Assembly (NCBI GenBank): GCA_015680685.1
Contig: MNCI01006063.1
Span: forward strand, 98,911-162,910
Direction: 5' to 3'
Source of the DNA: Gnetum montanum
Lineage: Eukaryota; Streptophyta; Gnetopsida; Gnetales; Gnetaceae
Length of the DNA stretch: 64,000 nucleotides
Below the pieces are notes generated by a model. The model saw only the letters and a program-made list of their open reading frames with translations. It was not told where the DNA came from and did not search any database. Shown here one piece after another: positions 35,200 through 47,415 of the stretch. A program made the translations under genes and the position numbers. Within the stretch, counting starts at the first letter, position 1. The number at the start of each line of letters is the position of its first letter.

Positions 35200-37100
35200 T
35201 CCTGCCATGGAACCTCAAAGTTTTCTCCACAACCAAGTTGATAAGAGCTTGGTAATATTGTCCTGTAAAATATGTGGAACTAGGATCAACATAACAAGAA
35301 ACATCACATGATTTAGTTTGTCTTGGCTACAACTACTTAGGGATCCCACATGGAATGAAATCAAGTAATAGAAACTATTGTAGATGGTGAGGAGCTTGCA
35401 AGGTAGGGTTATTGGCATAGGGATTTGGAAGGTACAACAGTAGTTGTTTCATTGGAGTGTTCCATGGAATAGCACCCCAAGGATTTAGAGTTGGCCACTA
35501 TTAGTACTAATGCATGGCTTGGGGATACACACCTCTAGGATAGTACAATGGGTTGTAGAAGGAGGTCCTTCTTGTCTACTTCTTAACAAACTTGGGATTC
35601 AAAGGCATCCTAGCTCATCCCATTTCAGCAATCATGTAAGCCATGACTAGGAAACACTACAAGTCATTGGGATCTACGCAATACTCACAGGAATCCTCAT
35701 CATCGGAGGATGAGGAAGCCTCATCTAAAGCTTCTCTTACTCCTTTGGAGGGTGAGAGCTTCTTTGTATCCTTGCCCTTTTACCTCTTTCTATGCATAGG
35801 AGGTATAATGGCTTTTGCTACCTCAATCACTCTACCTTTAAGATCCTTAAGGGCAGTGATCATTTTCTTGTCCATTGCATCCCAAACTTGGTCCACCCAA
35901 TGGACGATGTCTACCAAGGCTTTATGAGTTTGAACTTGATCATGCACTAGGGCCTCAATAGCAAAAGGAGGTTCAGCTATACCTTCAATGATTTTGGTCT
36001 CCTTCCTACATATGGAATCATGGTTATACTCTGAAGATTGTCATTTTCTCCATCCACCCTACAAACTAGCAATAGTATCCATAAGCACTTTGATTTAGGC
36101 CACAAACTTTTTATGTACTTGTCCCATTACATACATATCCACACATTCCCTTGTCTCCTACCTCAGACCTTCCATGATATGCATGAGTTTTTCTCTTTGG
36201 CTAAAGCCATGGTTTGAACAGTAGCAGGTAGCTTGAAGATATCTCTTCATGGCAATGTTCAGAGATTCATAGGCTCCTTGCCTCCATCCATCCATGTAGG
36301 CAAAGGTTTGAAACTAGGTGTAGAAAACTTTAATCATGTCCTTCCATACCTGAATTGACTTAGGTGGCAAGGATTTGTACCAGGTTTCAGCCTACTCAAT
36401 GAAGGTGCAAAGAAATAACTACAACTTCTACCAATCATTGATGATCCCTTGTAAATAACAAGCATTATCAAATGCCTATACATGAAGCTAGGGATCACCA
36501 CTAGTATACCCTATGTATAATGGGACATCAATCATGTTATTACAGTTAATCTTGCTATCATGAGCATGCTCCCTTCGAATGCAAATAACCTCATTAAGTT
36601 CATGATAATCACCCTAGTTGAACAAGGGGGAATTATCATCACTAGATGGCCTTGAAAGTGAACATGTTGAAACTTGGTGAGAAAATCATCCTCATAGGTT
36701 CAAGCTACATTGGGATTAATAGGTCCCAATCATGGGCCTTCATGGTGATCTTTTATATTCACTTTTTGGCCTTGCTCCTTATCTGAGTGATCAATTGAAA
36801 AGCTATGATGGACATCCTCCTCTATCATCTAATCTTGAAGCTCTTACCTTGGATGCGAATCATAGTCACTAAGGTTAGTTCTTGAAGCCACATATAATGC
36901 TTGAAACTCCTATAGTCCAAGATTGATTAGGGCTTCTTTAAGATCTGCTGCTATAGCTATGGTTGGTTCCTTCACAAAACATCCATGAATATCATTGCAT
37001 CTCCCTTGTTTGTCCTAATGATAAGTTAAGACAACCAGTGGTAGAGTTGTACATTCACATACATGAATACAAAAAAATCCTTTTGTCATTTTGATGTTCC
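35200..37100 (-). pseudogene. E-C gag
   Basis: Decayed capsid region homologous to 24.5-26.0 kb (+). It is recognisable by matching segments around 36600 (start of the capsid) and 36180-36260 (the HGFS region). No zinc knuckle could be resolved. Several frameshifts and stops. Confidence 0.5.
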
Positions 37101-37249
37101 CTCTAAGGTCCTTGGTGGGATCCTAGCATCATCTATCATCTTGCTTGTATTGACAACCTACACACACAATGCTAAGAGAAGCACACTAAAGTTGAATAAA
37201 GATTAAAATCAAAATTGTATAAGTATTTTTAGGTAATTCACCAATGTCT

Positions 37250-37268
37250 TCCTCGATAATGATGTCAA
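37250..37268 (-). promoter_or_regulatory. E-C primer binding site, strongly deaminated tRNA-Asp type
   Basis: On the - strand it reads TTGACATCATTATCGAGGA. Against the tRNA-Asp complement TTGGCGCCGTTGCCGGGGA all seven differences are C-to-T or G-to-A and twelve positions are identical. It directly abuts the LTR, which supports both the call and the LTR border. Confidence 0.65.
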
Positions 37269-38532
37269 TAATAGGGATCTCACTGATTTTTTACCAAGAG
37301 GATATATTAAAAAAATTGAAGTGTGATCCGATCATAAGCTTTGAAAATGCTGTTGAGTAGATTGTCAAGAACACTCGTGTATGTTGTTACGTTCAAGAAA
37401 GTATAAAAGAGATTATATATATATATATATACAATGAAACCCATGTTGCCATGATAGAGGAGAAATTATTTATAATTTTGAATTTTGTAATTTTTATGAA
37501 TTTGATATGTATGAAAAACAACAACACACACATGCATTGCAATCCCACTTAGGGATAGGATCAATGCTTACACCCACACACATACATACACGTGTTGCAA
37601 TCCCTCAAGGAACAAGTGCAACACTATAGACAAAATTCAAATAAAATGGCTCTTAGTCACAACCTCAATGACCCAACACCATGCCATACAGTTGTGACTC
37701 CTTGGATAAGGTCAAGTTGTCGTAGCTAATGAAAATGAGGAAATAAATATTTTTATGGTTTTAATGTTTTATAATGTTTTTGGTATTTTAATGTTTAAGG
37801 TATTAATAGTGCTAAATTAAGGAAAACCATCAGCTTTATTCACTATGCAAACACTAGAGTCTGCATCGACTAAATGTTTCCAGGCTATGTACGCAAGATA
37901 ACACTTTGACAGAGTCTTGCCACACTTATCAAAGCAACAACTTCAAAAACAACAAACAAGAAATGAAATTAGCTTACCCAAATGAGGAAGAGCTCTTCAC
38001 ACAAAATCGAATGCCACAAGCCCAAGAAATGGCTATGTAAAAACTTCCTTATATGTGAGAACTCTCCTCAGGTATTTATAGTTTTTGCATGGGAATAAAG
38101 AAGCTTTATTAGTGTCTAGATGCCAATGGAGACCCATTAATGCCATACTAGCCACCCGGAGTCATATTGTAGGTAAGGAAGGTTAGGCAGGGCCATGCTA
38201 GGGGTGCACTAGCACCCCTACACTAACACAAGGTAGTTAGTGCACCCCCCTCTCCATCTACCACAAATGATCACCTTCCCTGCCGAAACAAACCAGAACC
38301 TAAAGGAACATGTCAGAATGACCCTGGGACATCCAAATGAAGTCAGAATCATCATAAAGGGTTTGAAATTTAGTTATGAAATCTTGAGGTATGACATGAA
38401 AGACAAGGATGCATCACCAAGGACCAATAATCTCAACCAAATGTGCTAGACTACAAACACTAGGCACATAAAACACTTCCCTGGAAATAGGGCTTATAAT
38501 CAACATATAAACTATCAGTAGATGCCTCATCA
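37269..38532 (-). repeat. E-C 5' LTR (1264 bp)
   Basis: Partner of 27342-28631. It includes an (AT)n stretch near 37414-37432 not expanded in the other copy. It ends CCTCATCA before the candidate target duplication ACTAC. Confidence 0.75.
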
Positions 38533-38537
38533 ACTAC

Positions 38538-39922
38538 CATGTCAATGCCAAGTCAATGTTGCCACCTTACCAAACCAAGACTTACCTCCTCTTCTCTAAC
38601 CACATCGCCAAAGCTCCTTTGTGTTATTTTAAGTTTTATTATCTATACTTAGTTTAAGCTCTATAATAGAAGCTAACTTGAAACAACCATATCTTCAACA
38701 CATGGTGGAGTTTTCAAACATAATTTGAAGTGTAGGAAAGCTTGTGACCTTTATTGGCCAAATAGTTAGTAGAACTTATCTTGGCCATTAATAAGTCCCT
38801 TCCAAGCCTATATAAACCCCTTTAATATAAGAGGAAAATGGACTTTTGAACCCCTTCCTTGACTTCTCCTATTTCACAAACTTATCCCACCTTTATCCTT
38901 TCTAGAATCATTACCAATTGCCTCTATGTTGGGCCAAGTGCTAAAAAGAGATTGCCTGCACACTTTCTTTGTTTGTGTAGTGGAGACAATTTGCCATTTC
39001 AAAGATTTGTGATGTGAACATCTAGTTTCGTTACCCAATCCAATCAAAACTATTAGTACCATTACATGATCAATGGTGTTGGGAGGTATTGAGGTTGGTG
39101 AAAATGAGAAGGCAAGTCTAGTGATCCAAATTTGTTTATTTTTGTATATGTTTTTTTTTTTTTAACCATCACCTGGTGTTACAGATACAACTCACGAATT
39201 TGTCATGGATGAGTTGACATCCTACAATGATTGATGTACCTAATTAGGTTTATAGACTCTTATGTCTCTATTAATAACATGAAGTATAAGGGTAGTGACA
39301 AGATTCAAATACTTCTTCACCCACTTCAAAATATTTGATGTTGTTAACATTCTCTAGGTTAGAAAAAAAATCAATATTGTAACTATCTTGTGATCCTACA
39401 AAAGTAAAGCCACCTAATTTTGAATATTTATTGATTATATTTAGAACCAATAAAGCTAATCCTTGTTCCTAATCTAGCAAATGTTTTCACCTGTGATTAA
39501 ATTGCTTATCTTCAAAGCACCAACTCCATTATACACTTTTCTCAATCTAAAAAACCTAACTGATTCCAATGGCTAATATGGATATGACCAAAATGAATTC
39601 TAGCATAAAAGTCACCACATTGATAAATTTTTCCTCTAAGGAATATTAACAATATCCATGGTAAGGGATTGAAAGAGAAAATCCTATTATAAATCTTCTT
39701 ATTCATAGGAGAGTAGCTTCTCTAACTACAAAGTAGCAAAAAACTAGGAATAAAAACCATTATTAATGTAATATTTTTAGTCACACATACTAACTATATT
39801 CACCTACTTCTTCAATTTGAACTTCTTTTTGAAGAGAAATTTAAATACAAACAACCAAACCTCCCAAAAGTCTTTCATGATTTGCACTATGAGGAAAAGA
39901 TAGGACAGAAAAAATTGGAACA
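38538..39922. other. Repeat-like stretch with a TATA box, no gene
   Basis: A strong TATATAAA at 38809-38816 (+), in CCTATATAAACCCC, resembles an LTR promoter. No LTR borders or coding frame could be fixed. Confidence 0.35.
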
Positions 39923-40390
39923 AAAATTTTTAGAGAATCTTCAATTTCCCATGTCTCAACAATACCAAAAATGTCAAACTTATTAAAAAAAAAGATATAT
40001 TATATAGCACCTTTAATTTATCCTGTACCAATCTATCAATGTTTCAAAATCCAAAGTGAAAATATTTTATATGAAGTTTTTTACATATTTAGTTTTGATA
40101 ATTACTACATTACATCTTGTAATGAAATTTGAAACAAATATTTCTACATCTTGTAATGAAATTTGAAACAAATATTTCTAGAGAATCTTCAATTTACCAC
40201 ATCTTAGCAATACCAAAAATGCCAAATTTATTTACAAAAAAATATATTCTATAACACTTTCACTTTATCAAATACCAATCCAACAAGGTTTAAAGATCCA
40301 CACCAAAGATATTTTATATCTTCTTTGAAGTTTTTTGAATATTTAAGTTTGGCAATTACAACATTACCTTTTGCATCCAGAAATGTTACT
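39923..40390. repeat. 248-bp imperfect tandem duplication
   Basis: The segment beginning TAGAGAATCTTCAATTT at 39931 recurs at 40179, and similarity continues for about 210-240 bp in each unit. A shorter tandem duplication of about 33 bp (TCTTGTAATGAAATTTGAAA core) lies at the junction, about 40110-40178. Confidence 0.7.
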
Positions 40391-41007
40391 GAACCTTTTC
40401 CTCACTTCTTTCAATTTCGTCCATTCAATAGATCTTTTTGCAAGATCCCTTCAAGTCTTCATTGATCCAAATTTTAGAACCGTTTAAGTAACTACAATGT
40501 TCCTAGACTTTGGATCTATCATCTATGGTAAAAACAATTTGACAACAATGTACCTAGATTTACCATTTTCAGGCTTAAAACAAATTCTATCCTTTTTAGA
40601 AGTGATCGAATATAAATTATGTCATTTACTATATTTTAGCCTTTTTTGAACTAGTTCTTATTTTCTTTTTCTTCTATCCTAACAAAACCAAGGTTAAAAG
40701 GCTTTTTCCTTTCTTTTTCTTTTTATATCTTTACCGATTTCACTATATCATTGGAGCATTAATCTTACGTACCAACAGTGTTTTCAATCAGCAACTGTTC
40801 AGCCAAAAAATGTATTAAAAATTTAATGTAAATAGAAAACAATGAAACGTGGATAGAAAACAATGACAAATTATGAACTGATTTATAATCTTATTCAACA
40901 TTGATTTTTAATTTTAATGGACAAGATTACATGGAACGCGATATAATACATATAAGAAACAATCAATGCATAAATAAACAAAAAATTTTCTGCAGTTCAT
41001 ATCTGAA
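40391..41007. other. Downstream flank of the hydrolase gene
   Basis: AT-rich. On the - strand the part next to the gene (41037 downwards) is its 3' UTR. No canonical AATAAA is seen close to the stop codon, and the poly(A) site was not placed. Confidence 0.4.
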
Positions 41008-41025
41008 TGGCTGAAACTTCAGCCA
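41008..41025. repeat. Palindrome in the 3' UTR of the hydrolase gene
   Basis: TGGCTGAAACTTCAGCCA is an 8-bp perfect inverted repeat around AC, starting 12 nt after the stop codon. Confidence 0.6.
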
Positions 41026-41037
41026 GATAATAAGTGG

Positions 41038-44000
41038 CTATGCTCTCGTTAGACCTTCAGGAAGGCTTTGAAACTCATGATTTGCATCAAGAAAACTCCG
41101 ACATGCATAGAACACTGCGGCATGGAATGCAGATGGATTGTCCATGAAAACAAAGTGTCCTCCCTATAAAGGAGAAATGACAAAAGCCATCACACAAAGT
41201 GAGAAGTTCTGTCAGGACAAATATACAGTTTTGTAGAACTCAATGTTATGCCAGTGCGTATAGATATCAACATGTAAATTATAAAATGCCCACAAAAATG
41301 TAAAACTACTCCTACTGAATCAGGAAACTTGGAAAAAAAATCATGAGAAAAGGGAGACTAACATTTGGAACTCTTATGATCTCAACAGGAACGTTCATAT
41401 GTTTCCTGGCCTCTTGTGCTCCTTCGTAATCCATCCAATCATGATAGCCATAAATAAATGTAGTCGGCACTGTCCATTCAGATGCACTAGATGAATAAAA
41501 GGCAGAAGATAATTAGAATAAGCAGACTTAGAAGAGATTTGAAGAGTTTGAACATGCAAGAAGAAAAATTGCCGACAAAAGATATTATACGTCATATGTT
41601 GACTGAAAAATGTTATGCCTATAAATGCCAAATGAAAAATAAAAACTTTGTCTAACCTTCTTAAAAGTGGTGTTCGTGCAAATGCACCAAAAGAGAATAT
41701 GTACTTCAGACACAGTTCCCCAGAAGCTTTAGCAGCAAGTGTGTGGTAGATATAATCTGAAAGAACAAATGTTTAAGTATTTACTTCTTGAATTTAACAT
41801 TAAATCAACAAATGCAGTGAAGAAATCAAAAGAATCATGATCACGTTTCACAAAAAATAACTTTACCAGAAAGTAATTTAGACTCTTCCATATTCAACTG
41901 TTCACCCACTGAATGAGAGATGAAACGAGCAGTTGTATATCTTTGAACAAGATTTGGACCCCAAGGCCCTAAACCCCTACAAATATGCATAAATTTTGGT
42001 TCAAAGCCATGTGTTTGAAAGCATGCGAAAAAAGCCAGTCAAAAATTGATGCATATGCCAATTGCATAGTACATCTATATTAGAATACAATAGTAGATGA
42101 GCTTGGATATTGATGAATCTTGACTTTAGTGATAAGACCATTCTGCTTATAACCATTAGATTCAAGGTTCAGGTGTACATGCGCCACCTAAGGGTAAGCA
42201 TATTCAAGTTGGTGTCACATCGACAACCATAAAAACTATCATCAAATCACCTGCCTACAATAACTATTCATCCCAATTAGATGAGATGCGGAAATGATAA
42301 TTTGAATTTGAATTGGAGATTATGTTATGATTTTGTAGCTTCAACCTAACAATCCTATGAACATAAATATTAAAGAAGAATGGCTAAAAATGCAATCCAT
42401 TTTTATGTTTTGTTCAAAAAGCACCCAATAAGAGAAATCATTGACATATATTTCTTACGTCTGTTTCTCTTTGTCTTTCTTTGGTTTTTTTTTCCTTGGA
42501 CGATTATATTACAGGAATGATACAGAACGGAAACACCAGGGGTTACGCCTGTTGATTTAACTAAGCCTTCAGAATAATTAATCCATTGAAAAATAGTACA
42601 ACAGATTAAAATATTTTCCAAGGACAAATTTAAGAAATACTATAATTTTAATACTAATTTATAGAAATGAATGTTTTTTATTCTAATGTTAAATAAGCTT
42701 ACCAGTTGAGTTGTCAGTTTTATGCACAAATGAGGATTGAACTCATAACATCATAACCAGAGGTACTTTAGTGACAAGCTCATAACCGAATCAACTGCAC
42801 TCACGTTTTTATAATATTTTTTGTTTAAGTAAAATTCACAATTTTTGGGTAAGTATTGGCATTGAACGTTCACCGTATAATCTTCTGTGGAGTGAAATTG
42901 GATTCCCAAAGATGACCCAGTATTGCACCTTTCCAAGTTGATCTGAATCTCATCATCCATTCAGACTTTTTATCAGATTCTTCAGAAAAACCAACTGGCC
43001 CAACAAGAATCAGGTGTTGAACATGCTCAGGATGCTGTAATTCAATTACCATACAAAAGAATAAGAAACCAAACAATAGAATAACTGTACAACAATTCAT
43101 CCAAGAATAACAAGTATACCTTAAGAGCATACTTTGCGGCAATGTAGCCACCCAAGGAGTGACCCAACAAAATAAAGCCATCTAATTTTTTTGCTCTTCG
43201 CCACTCTTCTAACGATTCAACAAACCAGCTCTCTGCTTCTGTTTTAAAAAATTTCAGAAGAATAGTCACACAACCACCTGGGTATCAATAATAATTAGAA
43301 ATTTCCTCTTACCATAAATAATTACTAAATTAGGAAATCATTCATAGTTGTTGGGATCAGGGTTGGATGCATTAGTATATGTCATCTGTCCAAACTGTCG
43401 GTTGATCTCAGCTTTACTTGCCCCATCAAAGTAAAGAGCTACAGATTAAAGTTAACCTTTTTTCAACATTATTATCAATGAGAAAAACGAAGCTTGGTTA
43501 GATTTGTTGCTAATATTGGGTTAGTTCAACAAGTTTGGAACGATTTATAGTTTCAATTAGGGCCTTCCTTTAACCATTGTCCAAACATGTGTTCCCAGGG
43601 AAAGTGAGAAAACCCTGACCTCAAGGCCTTTCAAACCTAATATTTGTTGGAAGCACCAAATGCTAATATTTGTTGCATATTACAATAAGGCTTTAGTAAA
43701 TCTAACGAGCTCTCCAATTAATTTAACGTATGTGTGACAACTGACTCCAAACATCTATCACCATTTTCTGTTTATGATATAGAGACATGCTATTATTCCT
43801 CTAAAAGCACTACATTCATGACAAACAATAGACAAAAAGATTAGACACAACCATAAGTGAAAGGATTTTTTCTTTATTCCTTTTTTTCTTTAAATATAAG
43901 TATGAGAACCATAGCTACATAAGAGTAAGGAAAGCTACAAAATTTTTTTAAAAATAAGTGAATGCTAAAATATTCTGGCCTTCACGGAAATAAAACAGCT

Positions 44001-45393
44001 ATTTCATACAAATTCAATGATGCTAAGACATATGCCTGCAATTCTTACCTTCAGTACTTTTACATACGAACTCTGGTCGGCTGGAGGCACCCCATCTATC
44101 AGAAAGATTTTTAAAAAATAGTTATATTCCATAAAAATTCAGAATCAACAGGTCAAAAGGCAACCTCAAAACTAAGCGAAACCTTCTGAAGAGCAGAACA
44201 TCTACCTGAATTTTCTTCAACATAGCAGACCAGCAGAAATATATTTTCTAAGATTTGTATATTTTCAGCTTAAAATAAAGATTATTCATTACAAATGCAT
44301 AAATTAGAACAACAACTTCAAAGGTACTAATAATTGTATACTTCAAATAGCAGCATTAAGCCTCCCTTTTGTTTCAAAGAAGAAATTTGAATCAGATTAT
44401 AACGGCATTGTTTAACATATAGTTCAGGTGGGAATCCAAATCGTACCCCAATTGATCGATGGCGATAACTCTAAACCTGGCCGCAAGGGCATCAAAATTA
44501 CGAAAGTAGAAACCGTGGGAGGCACCGTATCCATGCAAAAGCACAAGCGTGGGAGCATCCTCATTGCCAAATGTGACGGTGTTAATGAAGCGCGGTTCGG
44601 CCTTTGGAGATCTGAACCAGCTCACCTTGGAGCCTTTTGGGCCTGTTCCAATATTCACTTGCTCTTGCACATAAGGAGTTCTGCATCGTCGTCGTCATCA
44701 TCATACAAACACGTCAATTTTCATTACGCATGACTAAAACGGATCATAAAAATGCAACCATGATTTCTGACAACATGCATCCGAGTGGCCAAACAAAAGA
44801 TTAGATTATCAATTTCCGAATGATTTCCTAAAAAAATAGCTCCCCTTTCCATGTACGCGTTCTCTCCTTACGTGAAGTAAGATTTTCATGATACAAAATC
44901 CAAGATTAATCCTTGGAAGACTCAATTCATCGTTCAAAACCACAATTCAGAACCGCCATCGATTCATGGCTTCATAACCTCAAATTATCGCCCACAATAC
45001 CAATCCACAAACTTTTTTCCCCTTTCTTTTCCATAACCTCAATTTTGAATTTGGAGCGAAGCAAATGGAAGCAATTGCGGGAAGATAAAAACGCAAAAAC
45101 GTGAAAGGGAGCGATAAAAGCAAAGGTAAAACGAAGTACATTGAATTGCTAACAAAGTGAAGCAGGAAATAAAAGAATTTAAGGTGAATGAATTACTTGA
45201 CCAAAGTGAGAAGCGTGCGTTCAGAGGCCATGATTTCCCTGACGGATGTTGGGATCCATCTTAAAGCGGGAGGCCATCTCAGAATAGAGAGTCCCCCTCC
45301 TGAAGCTGATGAGGATGAGGAGGACGATAATGATTCTGGTGTTTTTGGGAGCTCTGCCATTCTTAAAAATCGACTGATAACGCGAGAACTCAT
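41038..45393 (-). CDS. CGI-58: CGI-58/ABHD5-type alpha/beta hydrolase, nine exons, 405 aa
   Basis: Plant homologue of ABHD5 (Arabidopsis At4g24160), a lipid-droplet and lipid-homeostasis regulator reported to have lysophosphatidic acid acyltransferase and lipase activity. Exons (-): 45393-45197, 44680-44447, 44095-44049, 43238-43120, 43034-42874, 41976-41867, 41756-41657, 41486-41363, 41163-41038. All introns are GT-AG and phases match, giving 1218 nt. The ATG at 45393 follows an in-frame TAG; a second ATG lies at residue 12. The N-terminus is Ser-rich (residues 21-31). The HGYGAS loop is at 115-120, WGASSRP at 145-151, the nucleophile motif GHSLGG at 185-190 (Ser187), a likely acid Asp339, and the HX4D motif HFVFMD at 367-372 (His367, Asp372). 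Animal ABHD5 lacks the nucleophilic Ser; this copy keeps it. The length is close to that of the Arabidopsis protein. No signal peptide is obvious. It looks intact. Confidence 0.95.
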
Positions 45394-45501
45394 AAAATCG
45401 GAAACCACCGGAATCTAGGAATCAATTGAATTCAGAGTTATTTTGTAGTGTCGTCCAACAAGAAAACCTGGCAGACTTGTTCTAAAAGCCCTGCTGCTGC
45501 T

Positions 45502-45514
45502 CTTCTTATATTCG
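45502..45514 (-). promoter_or_regulatory. Candidate TATA box of the hydrolase gene
   Basis: On the - strand the sequence CGAATATAAGAAG lies about 110 bp upstream of the start codon. That would allow a 5' UTR of about 80 nt. The assignment rests on position and sequence only. Confidence 0.45.
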
Positions 45515-46149
45515 TTGTTACATTTTGACTAATACAGAGTCGGCTCATTGACGTTTTTGTAATTTGGTTTCCTTGGTGGACACGCATTTTGCCTCACGTT
45601 GAACATGCATGGCAAGGGTCCCTCCCTGTTCAATCAGAGTGTCAAAATAAATAAATAAACAATGCATTACGGAATTTCTTGTATGATATGAGGTAAGCAC
45701 TGACATGCGCCGTGTTTGAAAAGTCCCCTTATTTGGCATTTAAGGTATTTGTATGCACAGTCTACAACCTCTTCATTTAATCTGACTTTTCAAAAGCCTC
45801 GTGTAAGTATTGGAACCAGACTCGATACTACGGCGCATGCAGTCACAATAAAATCCCAGCAACTGAAAAAGTAATTACAACATCAAACACATTTACATTT
45901 AAATAGCATGGATATATATTATATATGTCTTTATAGTTTTGTTGAGAGGCTCTACATTCAAACATAATCACTAGGTGAAGAACAAGACTACTATTGGGCC
46001 AGAAACAAGACTAATATTAGAATCATATAAAACTTACGGATGAGGAACAACAGAATCTTACTTTCAAAGTAACTTCAATATGCCCTTGCTTTCTCAACCC
46101 TATCTCTATTTCTGAATGTTCCTTTAGCTAAATTTGTTTAGGAGGGAAT
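45515..46149. other. Upstream flank of the hydrolase gene
   Basis: No gene seen. On the + strand the last bases, GTTTAGGAGGGAA (46137-46149), form a purine tract before a TGTTATAG, as expected ahead of a 3' LTR of a copia element. The rest is AT-rich. Confidence 0.35.
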
Positions 46150-46413
46150 GTTATAGAATATAGAGAACAAATTCAGCCAAGAGAACATTCAAAAATAGAA
46201 CATTTCTTAAGCTCTTTAATATTCTAATGTCTATTGGTAAGATACAATATGTACAACTAGTTTTGAGGGTAGAGTGTAATTGTTTTGTAACCCAGTAGTA
46301 ACTTTGATTGATTTGCTTAGTAGTAAAGTTACTTAGTAATCTCAATAACAGTTACATCAGCCCAAGATGTGTAGGGAAAACCAGGAACAGATGCTTATCA
46401 CCATAGGCTAGAG
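46150..46413 (+). repeat. Possible copia LTR
   Basis: It starts TGTTATAGAATATAG after a purine tract and could end at TTTACA near 46413, a length typical of short copia LTRs. No partner copy exists in the window, so this rests on termini alone. Confidence 0.3.
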
Positions 46414-46426
46414 TAAATTTACAAAC

Positions 46427-46527
46427 GTTGGTATCAAACATATACCCTGAACTGAGAATACCTTAGCTAATGCCATTGCAAACTTGGCCGTAAGTGTGGT
46501 GCCAAATGTGTTTAGCAAATTGCCTTC
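46427..46527 (+). pseudogene. E-F: end of RNase H / linker of a Tat-like pol, left part
   Basis: The + frame reads a GIKHIP segment and an ENTLANAIANLA segment, as at the end of RNase H in Tat/Athila pol. It continues in the same frame across the E-D insertion: joining 46527 to 57309, with one copy of the CCTTC target site, keeps the frame open into the integrase. The ancestral element is therefore older than E-D. Confidence 0.6.
46523..46527. repeat. E-D target-site duplication, left copy
   Basis: CCTTC before the LTR. The right copy at 57304-57308 is TCTTC, differing by one C-to-T change. The reading frame of the interrupted pol confirms the boundary. Confidence 0.75.
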
Positions 46528-47415
46528 TGATGAGTGGCGAGGTACCCCTACACCCAACCATACGAATACGAGCATTCATGTGCAATCTGGTCAATCTTCA
46601 AGAATTCAGTGCTTATGCGCCTACGTAGAACAAGGATGAGTTATGCAGTTGTTGTCTTCCCAAGCTTACTTGTAAGGCACAATTGTATGGTTATGTAAAC
46701 TTGAGGTGTATGATTTTTTATATTTTTCTTTTATATTTTCTATCCTAGTCTCCTAAGTGTGTGCAATGAATATATTTAATTAACTAATGGGTTTTGTAAC
46801 TCTAATGTGAATCAAATCCTAACACCAGCATTCGTTCCCACTCTTCGAACACATCTTGAACTAGTGTAACACTACTAAGGTTACCAAATGCTAGCTATTA
46901 CTGGGTTACCAAGTGTTTCACGTATGCTCGAAGTGGTCGTGTTGAGTGTGCTAAATCATTGATAATTGATAATTAATAATTCTTATGGAAATAACATTAA
47001 TTAACTACTGAAAGCATCAAATAATAGTAAACAACATTAAATGCAATAATTAAGCTATTCTAAATGTTGCAAGGTTTATCACAAAGTTCATCTTTATTTC
47101 CGGACACAAGGTGTGCTTAGGTACACAATGCTCGAATAAAGATTCGTTCACTCTATGACTCTTACTGTGGGCACTCAAAAATAATTCTAACTTTGGAATA
47201 GAAAAACTGCAAGAGTTCGACTAAGGAACTGAAAAAAACTACCCATCAAGACCAAGACCCCCTGTCTCTTATTTATAGCTAACGAGACAGGCTCCAACAT
47301 CGCGTGTCCGATGTCACTTGGCCCATTCGATCTTGCGTATCCGACATCGAGGATTCGATATCATAGGTCCGATATCATGGATGTGATATTGGGTCACTTA
47401 TTTGGTGACTCATCA
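46528..47415 (-). repeat. E-D 3' LTR (888 bp)
   Basis: Termini TGATGAGT...ACTCATCA. Read on the - strand it has GATATC-type units (about 47400-47285), a TATAAATAAGAG box near 47270-47280, and an AATAAA in the complement of CATCTTTATTTCC near 47090. It aligns closely with 56431-57303. Confidence 0.9.

Larger units (their letters stand above)
27342..38532 (-). mobile_element. E-C: old Athila/Tat-like gypsy element
   Basis: Element of 11.2 kb on the - strand. The 5' LTR is 37269-38532 and the 3' LTR 27342-28631, flanked by ACTAC at 27337-27341 and 38533-38537 as a candidate target duplication. A heavily changed tRNA-Asp primer site is at 37250-37268. Gag, protease, a bit of RT, RNase H and integrase follow in gypsy order. 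The RT core is deleted. A long non-coding part (28632-32190) precedes the 3' LTR. Confidence 0.7.

Noticed and set aside
44428-45418. + strand ORFs at 44428-44733 and 45188-45418
   Set aside because: Antisense to exons 1 and 2 of the hydrolase gene.
46428-46438. tRNA-Met primer site (TTGGTATCAAA) after a possible copia LTR
   Set aside because: The bases are codons of the RNase H tail of E-F (G-I-K-H-I-P), which continues in frame, so the resemblance is coincidental.
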